Source: Microbacterium enclense (GTDB taxonomy: Bacteria > Actinomycetota > Actinomycetes > Actinomycetales > Microbacteriaceae). From it: a stretch of 48,416 bases of DNA. The stretch is taken from positions 1 through 48,416 of the forward strand of contig NZ_RBZY01000029.1 of assembly GCF_004022425.1 (NCBI RefSeq), in the 5' to 3' direction. The notes beneath the pieces are model-generated. The model saw only the letters and a list, made by a program, of their open reading frames with translations, searched no databases and was not told the origin of the DNA. Both the position numbers and the translations under genes were made by a program. This document shows, one piece after another, positions 34,278 to 42,544 of this stretch; position 1 is the stretch's first letter; every line of letters starts with the position of its first letter.

Positions 34278-35401
34278 GCGAAGCGGACGCGACACGTCGA
34301 CCGACCGTGTACGACGTGGCGCAGGAGGCCCACGTCTCCATCGCCTCGGTGTCGTTCGCGTTCCGCCGTCCGGACAAGCTCAGCGACGCGACCCGGGAGC
34401 GCGTCCTCGCGGCCGCACGCCGGCTGGGATACGCCCCCAGCGCAGCCGCCCGCGGCCTCGCGCACGGTCGCACCGGGACCCTGGGCCTGCACGCGTTCGA
34501 CCTGCTGCTCGAACGAGCGGACCCGCTCGCGCAGGCGCAGCCGCTGACGGGCCTGTCGACGCCTCGACTGGGTGCCGGCGGAGTCATCCCGTGGAACGAG
34601 ACGGACGACGACGTGCTCTCCGACCCGCGGGCGTTCCCGCTGTACGTCGACGAGGTGCAGCGCGGTTTCGAACTGGAGTGCTGGGCGCTGGGGCGCCCCG
34701 TGATGCTGAGCAGCGGCGCCGACACGGACGTATCGGTGGCCGACACCGCCGGCCGCGTCGACGGACTGGCGATCTTCCCGTCCCCCCAGACGGCCCCGGC
34801 TCTGGCGCGGTACGCGCCGACGATCCCGATCGTGCTGTTCAGCGCGGCCCCCGACGACGATCAGCATCACCGCGTCCGCGTGGACAACGCCGCGGGCGTG
34901 CGCGCGCTCGCCGACCACCTGTCGACCGCTCACGGCATCCGCGACGTCGCCTTCGTCGGGCGCCCCGAGGCCTCCGACACCGCCGAGCGCCTGGACGGTC
35001 TCCGCGCGGCCGCGGACGACCTCGGCATGAGGCTCCGTCCGGAGATCGTGGATGCCACCGTCCGAGGCGAAGACGAGCTGGTCGCCCAGCTGCGCGCTCT
35101 CATCGCCGGGGGACGGCTGCCGCAAGCCCTGGTGTGCGCGACCGATCAGCACGCCTTCGCGGTGCTGGACGCGCTCGCCGCCGAGGGGGTGCGGGTGCCG
35201 GAGGACGTGGTCGTCACCGGGTTCGACGGCACCCTCGCGGCGCGGTTGAGCTCTCCGACGCTCACCACCGTCCGCCAACCGATGGAGGCGATGGGACGCG
35301 CCGCGGCTCGGATCCTCGCGGGAGTGGCGGGTCCTGCCGACCGCCCCTTCGACGTGGTCTTCGAGCCGCGGCTGGTGGTGCGCCGCAGCTGCGGCTGCTG
35401 A
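34274..35401 (+). CDS. LacI family transcriptional regulator with an inserted loop
   Basis: A 375-residue repressor. The helix-turn-helix TVYDVAQEAHVSIASVSFAF (11-30) is followed by a hinge helix, here LGYAPSAAARGLAHGRTGTL. The periplasmic-binding-like domain carries DVAFVGRPE and GFDGTLAARLSSPTLTTVRQP. Between about residues 80 and 120 there is an insert (RADPLAQAQPLTGLSTPRLG onward) where LacI proteins normally run straight into the first binding-domain helix. The ATG overlaps the GH3 stop. It most likely senses the operon's sugar and binds the operator at 29149. Confidence 0.92.
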   Translation: MSEADATRRPTVYDVAQEAHVSIASVSFAFRRPDKLSDATRERVLAAARRLGYAPSAAARGLAHGRTGTLGLHAFDLLLERADPLAQAQPLTGLSTPRLGAGGVIPWNETDDDVLSDPRAFPLYVDEVQRGFELECWALGRPVMLSSGADTDVSVADTAGRVDGLAIFPSPQTAPALARYAPTIPIVLFSAAPDDDQHHRVRVDNAAGVRALADHLSTAHGIRDVAFVGRPEASDTAERLDGLRAAADDLGMRLRPEIVDATVRGEDELVAQLRALIAGGRLPQALVCATDQHAFAVLDALAAEGVRVPEDVVVTGFDGTLAARLSSPTLTTVRQPMEAMGRAAARILAGVAGPADRPFDVVFEPRLVVRRSCGC

Positions 35402-35430
35402 TCGCGCCGTCGTGCGCGCCGTCGCTCCTA

Positions 35431-35509
35431 CCGTCGTGCGGAGTTCCGGGATGACACGACGGTTCGGGGCCCCGGTGGCTGCGTGTCGGCCGAAGACTCC
35501 GCAGGACGG
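35431..35509. repeat. 79-nt palindromic element, family B, copy 7
   Basis: Outer arms CCGTCGTGCGGAGTTC and AGACTCCGCAGGACGG; inner arms TGACACGACGG and CTGCGTGTCGG. It stands between the convergent lacI-type and pucR-type genes. Confidence 0.78.
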
Positions 35510-35529
35510 CCCGGGCCGGATGCCGGGAT

Positions 35530-37044
35530 TCAGGCCGACTGCACCCGCAGCGCGGTCCACAGCTCGGCGCGGGTCGCGAACGACGACAGGTCGCGGTCGA
35601 GGAGGCGTTCGGCCAGGGCCAGGCGCGTGCGCACGGTGTGACGGTGGACGCCGAGGGCCTGGGCGGTCACTTCGTGCGAGCAGTCGTTGTCGAGCCACGC
35701 GCGCAGGGTCTCGACGAGGCGGGACCCCTCGGTAGCGTCGTGCGCGGTCAGCGGCGCGAGTTCGGCGGCGGCGAGGCTCGGGGCCTCGGGCCCGAGGGCG
35801 GAGAGGACGCCGGATGCCGCGACCTCTCGGAACGTCGTCACGGCCTCGCCCCCGCGGTCCCTCGCCACCCGTGCCTGTTCCAGTGCCGCGGCGAAGCGGT
35901 CGTAGGCGGCGGGATCGGACACGCCGATCCGTGCCCCGAAACGGCCGGCCGCCTCGTCGAGGGCCTGACGATCGTCGGCCGGTACGACGATCACGAGGCC
36001 GTCGTCGGCCCGGCCGAAGAACACGGCGCCGCGGCGCTCCTCCGCGCGGAGTTCGAGCAGTTCGGCGAGGCCGTCGCTGCGGGCACCGGCGGCATCGGTG
36101 AGGGCGACGGCGATCGGCGGCGTCGGCAGAGGGCCCCACGCGTCGCGGGCGATGCGGCGCGCGAGCGTCGGGTCGTCGGTGAGGAGCGATTGCACGAGCC
36201 CCGCCCGCAGCGCGCCGCGGGCCCGGCTGAGTCCCTGGTGCTGTTCGAACGCGAGACCCGCCATCGCGATGACGGCGGTGACGACGCCGCGCCCCTCCTG
36301 GTCGAGCTCACCGGCCGCGATGGCGATGACGCCCCGGAGGTGGCCGCCGCGGCCCAGGGTCTGCAGGGTGAACGGACGATCCAAGATCCGCAGCGCCGAC
36401 GCCGCCCGTGCGCCTCGGCGGAGGACCGCGGCCACCTCGTTCCCGAGCGACGCCGAGGTCTTGGCATCCAGGTCCCCGCTCGGGTGTTCGCGGGTCAGTT
36501 CACCGGCCCCGTCGTAGAGCCCCACCCACGTGCCCAGCTGCCGCGCGAGCTCGGCGAGGGTCGCGCCCAGTCCGTCGGGACGCAGCGCCGCCAGCGCGAT
36601 CGCGCGCTGCGCGGAGAGCGCCCACGTGCGTCGGGCGAAGGCCTCGGCGGCGATCGCTTCGGCATTGGCCCGTGCGACGGCGATGAACGGCGTGCGGTAC
36701 GGCACCTCGAACAGCGGGAGCCCGGCGTCGCGGCACGCGCCGGCGAGTTCGGGAGGGATGCCATCGCGCACGACTTCCGTGCCGAACCCGAGGCCCGCGA
36801 CCCCCCGCGCCGTCAGTCGCTGCACGTAATCGGGAGCCGATGTCGCCCCGGGGCCCTGGAACTGCGTGCCGGTGGTCAGTAGCACCTGACCGTCGGAGAG
36901 GAACGGCGTCGGGTCGGCGAGATCGCTGCTGTGCACCCACCGCACCGGGCGGTCGAGCGCGGCCGGCGCGCCGTGTTCGAGGCGCAGGTGGAGATCGGGT
37001 CGGCGCAGCAGTGCGCCCAGTGTGGGGGTGTCGGTGGCATCCAT
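35530..37044 (-). CDS. PucR family transcriptional regulator
   Basis: A 504-residue regulator. The N-terminal PucR domain begins TLGALLRRPDLHLRLEHGAP and contains RWVHSSDLADPTPFLSDGQV and LLTTGTQF. The C-terminal PucR-type helix-turn-helix reads DNDCSHEVTAQALGVHRHTV and RTRLALAERLLDRDL. ATG 37044 is where the domain starts; the frame runs far upstream opposite gabT without support. PucR-type proteins often activate purine, polyamine or GABA catabolism, and this gene is divergent from gabT with an inverted repeat between them. Confidence 0.9.
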   Translation of the reverse strand: MDATDTPTLGALLRRPDLHLRLEHGAPAALDRPVRWVHSSDLADPTPFLSDGQVLLTTGTQFQGPGATSAPDYVQRLTARGVAGLGFGTEVVRDGIPPELAGACRDAGLPLFEVPYRTPFIAVARANAEAIAAEAFARRTWALSAQRAIALAALRPDGLGATLAELARQLGTWVGLYDGAGELTREHPSGDLDAKTSASLGNEVAAVLRRGARAASALRILDRPFTLQTLGRGGHLRGVIAIAAGELDQEGRGVVTAVIAMAGLAFEQHQGLSRARGALRAGLVQSLLTDDPTLARRIARDAWGPLPTPPIAVALTDAAGARSDGLAELLELRAEERRGAVFFGRADDGLVIVVPADDRQALDEAAGRFGARIGVSDPAAYDRFAAALEQARVARDRGGEAVTTFREVAASGVLSALGPEAPSLAAAELAPLTAHDATEGSRLVETLRAWLDNDCSHEVTAQALGVHRHTVRTRLALAERLLDRDLSSFATRAELWTALRVQSA

Positions 37045-37063
37045 GGGTCTCCGGCGGAATCCG

Positions 37064-37102
37064 CTGTACTTTTCGTACAGCCGAGTATCGAGAATGTACA
37101 GC
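37064..37102. promoter_or_regulatory. Operator candidate between pucR-type gene and gabT
   Basis: CTGTAC-TTTTC-GTACAG (37064-37080) is a perfect 6-bp inverted repeat. A second TGTACAG (37096-37102) repeats the half-site. Both lie in the divergent promoter region and share the core TGTAC, as expected for tandem regulator sites. Confidence 0.6.
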
Positions 37103-37133
37103 AGGGAGGGTATCGGGCGGCGGCACGGTTCCC

Positions 37134-37139
37134 TACGCT
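37134..37139 (+). promoter_or_regulatory. -10 box for leaderless gabT transcript
   Basis: TACGCT ends 7 bases before the gabT ATG, with no ribosome-binding site in between. Confidence 0.55.
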
Positions 37140-37146
37140 CCCGAAC

Positions 37147-38505
37147 ATGACCGCACCGCACACCGTCACCGCGCCCCCCGTCGGCGGACCCTCGCTCCCG
37201 CAGGAGCGCCGCCTGGTCACGAGCATCCCCGGCCCGCGCTCGCAGGAGCTCCTCGACCGCAAGGCCGCCGCCGTCTCCGCCGGTGTCGGGCATACGGTCC
37301 CCATCCACGCCGTCGCGGCCGGCGGGGGAGTGGTCGTCGACGCCGACGGCAACTCGCTCATCGACCTGGGTTCCGGCATCGCCGTGACGAGCGTCGGCAA
37401 CGCCCACCCGGCCGTCGTGGCCGCCGTGCAGGAGCAGGTCGCGGCCTTCACGCACACATGCTTCATGGTCTCGCCGTACGACTCGTACGTCTCGGTGGCC
37501 GAGGCGCTCAACCGCCTCACGCCCGGCGACCACGAGAAGAAGAGCGCGCTGTTCAACTCCGGCGCCGAGGCCGTCGAGAACGCGATCAAGATCGCCCGCA
37601 AGCACACCGGACGCCAGGCCGTCGTCGCCTTCGACCACGCCTACCACGGTCGCACCAACCTCACGATGGCGCTGACGGCGAAGAACATGCCGTACAAGAG
37701 CGGTTTCGGCCCGTTCGCGTCCGAGGTCTACCGCGCCCCGCTGTCGTACCCCTACCGCGACGGTCTGTCCGGTCCCGAGGCGGCGGCCAAAGCCATCTCG
37801 CTCATCGAGAAGCAGGTCGGGGCCGAGAACCTCGCCGCGGTCATCATCGAGCCGATCCAGGGCGAGGGCGGCTTCATCGTCCCCGCCGACGGCTTCCTTC
37901 CGGCGCTGGTCGAGTGGTGCCGTGCCAACGGCGTCGTGTTCATCGCCGACGAGGTGCAGTCCGGCTTCGCCCGCACCGGCGCGATGTTCGCGTCCGAGCT
38001 GTTCGGTATTGTGCCCGACCTCGTCACCACCGCGAAGGGCATCGCCGGCGGCCTTCCGCTCGCGGCCGTCACGGGTCGAGCGGAGATGATGGATGCCACC
38101 CACACGGGCGGCCTCGGCGGAACGTACGGCGGCAACCCGATCGCGTGCGCCGCCGCTCTGGCATCCATCGACGCGTTCGAGAACGACGGCCTCATCGAGC
38201 GTGCGCGGGCGATCGGCGAGGTGGTGAAGGGACGCCTGCACGCGCTGCAGCAGAGCGACCCGCGTATCGGCGACGTCCGCGGCCACGGCGCGATGATCGC
38301 GGCCGAGTTCGTCGACCCGGCCACCGGCGCCCCCGACGCCGCGCTCACCGCGGCCGTGGCGAAGGCCGCGATCGCCGAGGGCGTCATCGTGCTCACGTGC
38401 GGGACGTACGGCAACGTCATCCGGTTCCTCCCGCCCCTGTCCATCGGCGACGACCTTCTGCACGAGGGCCTCGACGTCGTGGCCGGAGCACTCGCACGCC
38501 ACTGA
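37147..38505 (+). CDS. gabT: 4-aminobutyrate aminotransferase
   Basis: A 452-residue class III aminotransferase converting GABA and 2-oxoglutarate into succinic semialdehyde and glutamate. The PLP aspartate is in FIADEVQSGFARTG (Asp268), the PLP lysine in TTAKGIAGGLPLA is Lys297, and SGAEAVENAIKIAR (138-151) binds the phosphate. EPIQGEGGF is conserved. It starts the catabolic cluster and is followed by a strong hairpin. The aldehyde dehydrogenase further down would carry the product to succinate. Confidence 0.95.
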   Translation: MTAPHTVTAPPVGGPSLPQERRLVTSIPGPRSQELLDRKAAAVSAGVGHTVPIHAVAAGGGVVVDADGNSLIDLGSGIAVTSVGNAHPAVVAAVQEQVAAFTHTCFMVSPYDSYVSVAEALNRLTPGDHEKKSALFNSGAEAVENAIKIARKHTGRQAVVAFDHAYHGRTNLTMALTAKNMPYKSGFGPFASEVYRAPLSYPYRDGLSGPEAAAKAISLIEKQVGAENLAAVIIEPIQGEGGFIVPADGFLPALVEWCRANGVVFIADEVQSGFARTGAMFASELFGIVPDLVTTAKGIAGGLPLAAVTGRAEMMDATHTGGLGGTYGGNPIACAAALASIDAFENDGLIERARAIGEVVKGRLHALQQSDPRIGDVRGHGAMIAAEFVDPATGAPDAALTAAVAKAAIAEGVIVLTCGTYGNVIRFLPPLSIGDDLLHEGLDVVAGALARH

Positions 38506-38516
38506 GCACCCCGACC

Positions 38517-38555
38517 CGAGGGGGCGGCAATCGACCCGAACGAGCCGCCCCCTCG
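38517..38555 (+). terminator. Strong hairpin after gabT
   Basis: CGAGGGGGCGGC pairs perfectly over 12 bases with GCCGCCCCCTCG. There is no U-tract. It lies 12 bases after the gabT stop and separates gabT from the amine oxidase operon. Confidence 0.7.
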
Positions 38556-38608
38556 TCCGCATCATCCCGGGTCACCTCGCAGGGGACATTGCAGAGAGAG
38601 AAGATTTC

Positions 38609-40069
38609 ATGGACGAGATCACGCGTGACGTCGTCGTCATCGGTGCGGGGGCCGCGGGCCTGACCGCCGCGAACGACCTGCGCAAGGCCGGTCTGTCGGT
38701 CGTCGTGCTGGAGGCGCGAGACCGCGTCGGCGGGCGCCTGTGGACCGACGTCGTCGACGGGGCCATGCTGGAGCTCGGCGGCCAGTGGGTCTCGCCCGAC
38801 CAGGAAGCGCTCATCGACACCGTCGCCGACCTGGGTCTGTCGACCTACAGCCGCTACCGCGAGGGCGACAGCGTCTACGTCGGCCCCGACGGCGTCGCGA
38901 AGCGCTTCACGGGCGAGATGTTCCCGGTCGCGCCCGAGACGGAGAGGATCATCGACGACATCACGGCTCGCCTGGATGCCATGGTCGCGGAGATCGACCC
39001 GGACAAGCCGTGGGAGCACCCGAACGCCGCCGAGTGGGACAAGATCTCGTGGGATGCCTGGCTCCGCCAGCAGACCGACGACGACGAGGCCGTCCGCAAC
39101 CTCGCGTTCGCCACCGGCTCGGCGATGCTGACCAAGCCGACGCACACGTTCTCGCTGCTGCAGTCGCTGCTCATGGCGGCATCCGCCGGGTCGTATTCGC
39201 ACCTGGTCGACGCCGACTTCATCCTCGACAAGCGCGTTGTGGGGGGCCTGCAGCAGGTGCCCGAGCTGCTCGCCGAGCGGCTCGGCGACGACGTGCTGCT
39301 GAACCAGCCGGTGCGCCGCATCATCTGGGGCCCGGATTCCGTGGCACCGGACCGGGGGGCGGATGCGGTGACGGGGCGCCGCGTCGACGAGCTGCGTGCG
39401 TTGACGGCGCGGGTCGAGGCCGCGAAGACCTCCTCGTCGGGTGTCACCGTGATCGCCGACGGCGTCACCGTCCGCGCGCGCTTCGCGATCCTGGCGCTGG
39501 CTCCGGTGCTGTACCCGCGTATCTCCTTCGAGCCGCCGCTGCCGCGCCTCCAGCACCAGATGCACCAGCACATCTCCATGGGCTTCGTAATCAAGGTGCA
39601 CGCGGTCTACGACCGCCCGTTCTGGCGCGAGCAGGGATTGTCCGGCACGGCGTTCAGCCCGTACGAGCTGTCGCACGAGGCGTACGACAACACCAACCAC
39701 GGTGACGAACGCGGCACCCTGGTCGGTTTCGTCTCGGACCAGAACGCCGACGACCTGTTCCGCGTGAGCGCCGAGGAGCGCAAGGAGCGCATCCTCGAGT
39801 CGCTGTCGCACTACTACGGACCCGAGGCGAAGAACCCGGTCGTCTATTACGAGAGCGACTGGGGCACCGAGGAATGGACGCGCGGCGCATACGCCGCGAG
39901 TTTCGACCTCGGCGGCCTGCAGCGCTACGGCGCCGATCTGCGCGAGCCCGTCGGTCCCCTTCATCTCGCGTGCAGCGACATGGCCGGCGCCGGCTACCAG
40001 CACGTGGACGGCGCCATCCGCCAGGGGCACCGCGCCGCCGACGAGATCCTCGAACGGGTCCGCGGATGA
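38609..40069 (+). CDS. Flavin monoamine oxidase (putrescine oxidase-like)
   Basis: A 486-residue FAD enzyme. It has the dinucleotide motif VVVIGAGAAGLTAANDLRKA at the start (GAGAAG 12-17), the ARDRVGGR loop, ELGGQWVSP, and the C-terminal FAD motif HLACSDMAGAGYQHVDGAI. It oxidises a primary or diamine to aldehyde, ammonia and peroxide. Because gabT and an aldehyde dehydrogenase flank it, putrescine is the best candidate substrate; agmatine or tyramine would also fit. GAGAGAGAAG precedes ATG, and the stop overlaps the Usp gene. Confidence 0.9.
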   Translation: MDEITRDVVVIGAGAAGLTAANDLRKAGLSVVVLEARDRVGGRLWTDVVDGAMLELGGQWVSPDQEALIDTVADLGLSTYSRYREGDSVYVGPDGVAKRFTGEMFPVAPETERIIDDITARLDAMVAEIDPDKPWEHPNAAEWDKISWDAWLRQQTDDDEAVRNLAFATGSAMLTKPTHTFSLLQSLLMAASAGSYSHLVDADFILDKRVVGGLQQVPELLAERLGDDVLLNQPVRRIIWGPDSVAPDRGADAVTGRRVDELRALTARVEAAKTSSSGVTVIADGVTVRARFAILALAPVLYPRISFEPPLPRLQHQMHQHISMGFVIKVHAVYDRPFWREQGLSGTAFSPYELSHEAYDNTNHGDERGTLVGFVSDQNADDLFRVSAEERKERILESLSHYYGPEAKNPVVYYESDWGTEEWTRGAYAASFDLGGLQRYGADLREPVGPLHLACSDMAGAGYQHVDGAIRQGHRAADEILERVRG

Positions 40070-40965
40070 CCGCCCCGGTGGTCGTCGGCTACACCGCGAC
40101 CGACACCGGCGCCGACGCCCTGGCTCTCGGCATCCGGGTCGCCCGGGCGATCGGGGCCCCGCTCGAGGTCGTCTTGGTCCTGCCCGACGACGCGCGCAGC
40201 GTCATCACCCCTCCGGACGCCGCCTACGCGCGCCTGGTCGCCGAGCAGGCGGAGCGCTGGCTCGGTGAGGCGGTCGTCACGATCCGGGATGCCGTGCCCC
40301 ACCGCGAGCACGTCCGGCACGCCGATTCGTTCGCCGAGGGCCTGGTGGCGTTCGCCGACGAGGTCGGGGCGGGGTACATCGTCGTCGGCGCGGCCAACGG
40401 CGGCCTGCGCGGCCGCCACCGGCTCGGGACCGTCGCATCGGAACTGCTGCACTCCTCCGACGTGCCCGTGGTGCTGGCGCCCGAGGGGTCGCGACGGGTG
40501 GATCCCGCCGTCGGCATCAGCCGCATCACGGCGGCGATCGGCAGCCGACCCGGAGCCGACGTGCTGCGCGAGGAGAGCATCGCGCTGTCGGCCGCGGCAT
40601 CCGTCCCCCTGCGTCTGCTGTCCCTCGTCACCGTCGACCTTCCCCCGGGCCTCGAGACCGGTGCCATCCGCATCGCGGGAGCCCGGCACGCCGAGGAGGT
40701 GCTCGCACAGGCCCGCATCGAACTGCCCACCGACGTCGCGGCCGAGGTGGTCGTCGCCGACGGCGACAGCATCGAAGAGGCCGTGCGCGACCTCTCCTGG
40801 GATCCCGCCGAGCTCGTCGTGGTCGGCAGCAGCCGTCTCGCGCAGCCGCGCCGCCTGTTCCTCGGTTCGACCGCGGCGAAGATGCTGCACGAACTACCCG
40901 TCCCGCTCGTCGTCGTGCCACGCAGTCGTGCCGACGTCTCGTCTCCGGAAGGATCGCGGCCATGA
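40066..40965 (+). CDS. Universal stress protein, two Usp domains
   Basis: A 299-residue protein with tandem UspA domains (about 1-140 and 150-290). The nucleotide-binding motif appears as VVGAANGGLRGRHRLGTVAS in the first domain, and VVGSSRLAQPRRLFLGSTAA in the second, each followed by the strand PVVLAP or PLVVVP. It overlaps the genes on both sides by 4 bases, so it is translationally coupled inside a catabolic operon. Such a Usp may regulate the permease; that is inferred from position. Confidence 0.9.
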   Translation: MTAPVVVGYTATDTGADALALGIRVARAIGAPLEVVLVLPDDARSVITPPDAAYARLVAEQAERWLGEAVVTIRDAVPHREHVRHADSFAEGLVAFADEVGAGYIVVGAANGGLRGRHRLGTVASELLHSSDVPVVLAPEGSRRVDPAVGISRITAAIGSRPGADVLREESIALSAAASVPLRLLSLVTVDLPPGLETGAIRIAGARHAEEVLAQARIELPTDVAAEVVVADGDSIEEAVRDLSWDPAELVVVGSSRLAQPRRLFLGSTAAKMLHELPVPLVVVPRSRADVSSPEGSRP

Positions 40966-42512
40966 CCGCTCCCGCACCCACCACCGGCAGCGACGCCGGC
41001 GGACTGTCGAAGAAGGGGTTGAGCGCCGGCACGATCGGCCTGCTCGGCGCCGTCGTCATCGGCATCTCCTGCATCGCGCCGGCCTATACGTTCACCGCCG
41101 CCATCGGCCCCACCGTCGGGGCCGTCGGGGTGCAGGTACCGGCGATCATCCTCGTCGGCTTCATCCCGATGCTGCTCGTCGCCTTCGGCTACCGCGAGCT
41201 CAACAACCGCATGCCCGACTCGGGCACGTCCTTCACGTGGGCCGCGCGCGCGTTCGGTCCCTGGATCGGCTGGATGGCCGGCTGGGGCCTGATCGCCGCG
41301 ACCGTCATCGTGCTGTCCAACCTGGCCGGCATCGCAGTCGACTTCCTCTTCCTCCTGATCTCGCAGCTCACCGGCCAGCCCGGCGTCGCCGATCTGGCAT
41401 CCAACCTCCCCATCAACATCGCGGTCTGTCTGCTGTTCGTCCTCGGGGCGACGGTGGTGTCGTATCGCGACATGCAGACGACGCAGAAGCTGCAGTACGT
41501 TCTCGTCGGCTTCCAGGTGGTCGTGCTCGTGATCTTCGCCGTCGTGGCGATCGCGCACGTCCTGCGGGGGGATGCCTTCGACGCGACGCCGTTCGACTGG
41601 GCGTGGTTCAACCCGTTCGCGGTGTCGACGTTCAGCGCCTTCGCCGCGGGTGTGTCGCTGTCGATCTTCATCTTCTGGGGCTGGGACGTCACCCTCACGA
41701 TGAACGAGGAGACCAAGGATCCCGAGAAGACACCGGGGCGCGCGGCGACCATCACGGTCGTCACGATCGTGTCGCTGTACCTGCTGCTGGCGGTGTCGAT
41801 GATCATGTTCGCCGGCATCGGCGACGGGGAGTTCGGCTTGGGCAACCCCGACATCCAGGACAACGCGTTCTTCGCGCTCGCCGGTCCCATCCTCGGGCCC
41901 TTCGCGGCGTTCGTGTCGCTCGCGGTGCTCACCAGCTCGGCATCCTCGCTGCAGTCCACCTTCGTCGGTCCCGCCCGGACGCTCCTCGCGATGGGCCACT
42001 ACGGGGCTCTGCCGCCGAAGTTCGCGGCGGTGAGCCCGCGGTTCTTCACTCCGGGCTACGCCACGATCGTCTCCGCGATCGTCGCGGCCGGGTTCTACGC
42101 GGTGATGCGCGTCGTGAGCGTGAACGTGCTCTCCGACACGATCCTGACCCTCGGCATCATGATCTGCTTCTACTACGGCCTGACCGCGTTCGCGTGCGTC
42201 TGGTACTTCCGCAAGCAGTGGTTCGACTCCGCACGGAACGTGTTCTTCACCCTGCTGTTCCCGCTCGTCGGCGGGGTCATCCTCGCGGTGATCTTCGTCA
42301 CCACGCTGATCGACAGCATGAACCCCGAGTACGGCAGCGGATCGGAGATCGGCGGGGTCGGGCTGGTGTTCGTCCTCGGCGTCACCATCATCGTCCTGGG
42401 GGCGGTCATCATGGTGGTGCAGTACTTCCGCCGACCGGCGTTCTTCCGCGGTGAGACCCTCGCCATCGACGCTCCGCCGAGCGCCCGCCGCGCCCGCCGC
42501 TCGGCCCTTTGA
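40962..42512 (+). CDS. APC superfamily amino acid/amine permease
   Basis: A 516-residue transporter with about twelve hydrophobic segments. It opens with GLSAGTIGLLGAVVIGISCI, then APAYTFTAAIGPT, typical of APC members, and MPDSGTSFTWAARAFG follows. Residues around NEETKDPEKTPGRAA match the conserved loop of the family. It overlaps the Usp gene. Given the neighbours, import of putrescine, GABA or a related amine is likely. Confidence 0.9.
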   Translation: MTAPAPTTGSDAGGLSKKGLSAGTIGLLGAVVIGISCIAPAYTFTAAIGPTVGAVGVQVPAIILVGFIPMLLVAFGYRELNNRMPDSGTSFTWAARAFGPWIGWMAGWGLIAATVIVLSNLAGIAVDFLFLLISQLTGQPGVADLASNLPINIAVCLLFVLGATVVSYRDMQTTQKLQYVLVGFQVVVLVIFAVVAIAHVLRGDAFDATPFDWAWFNPFAVSTFSAFAAGVSLSIFIFWGWDVTLTMNEETKDPEKTPGRAATITVVTIVSLYLLLAVSMIMFAGIGDGEFGLGNPDIQDNAFFALAGPILGPFAAFVSLAVLTSSASSLQSTFVGPARTLLAMGHYGALPPKFAAVSPRFFTPGYATIVSAIVAAGFYAVMRVVSVNVLSDTILTLGIMICFYYGLTAFACVWYFRKQWFDSARNVFFTLLFPLVGGVILAVIFVTTLIDSMNPEYGSGSEIGGVGLVFVLGVTIIVLGAVIMVVQYFRRPAFFRGETLAIDAPPSARRARRSAL

Positions 42513-42544
42513 CCATCGATCACGACACCACCACGGGAGCACAC

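Noticed and set aside
17250..35529. CRISPR array
   Set aside because: The repeats are few, widely spaced, palindromic and unequal in spacing; there are no cas genes.
42509..42544. TTG start for the aldehyde dehydrogenase that would overlap the permease stop
   Set aside because: The ATG at 42545 has a proper GGGAG site and fits the family's N-terminus.
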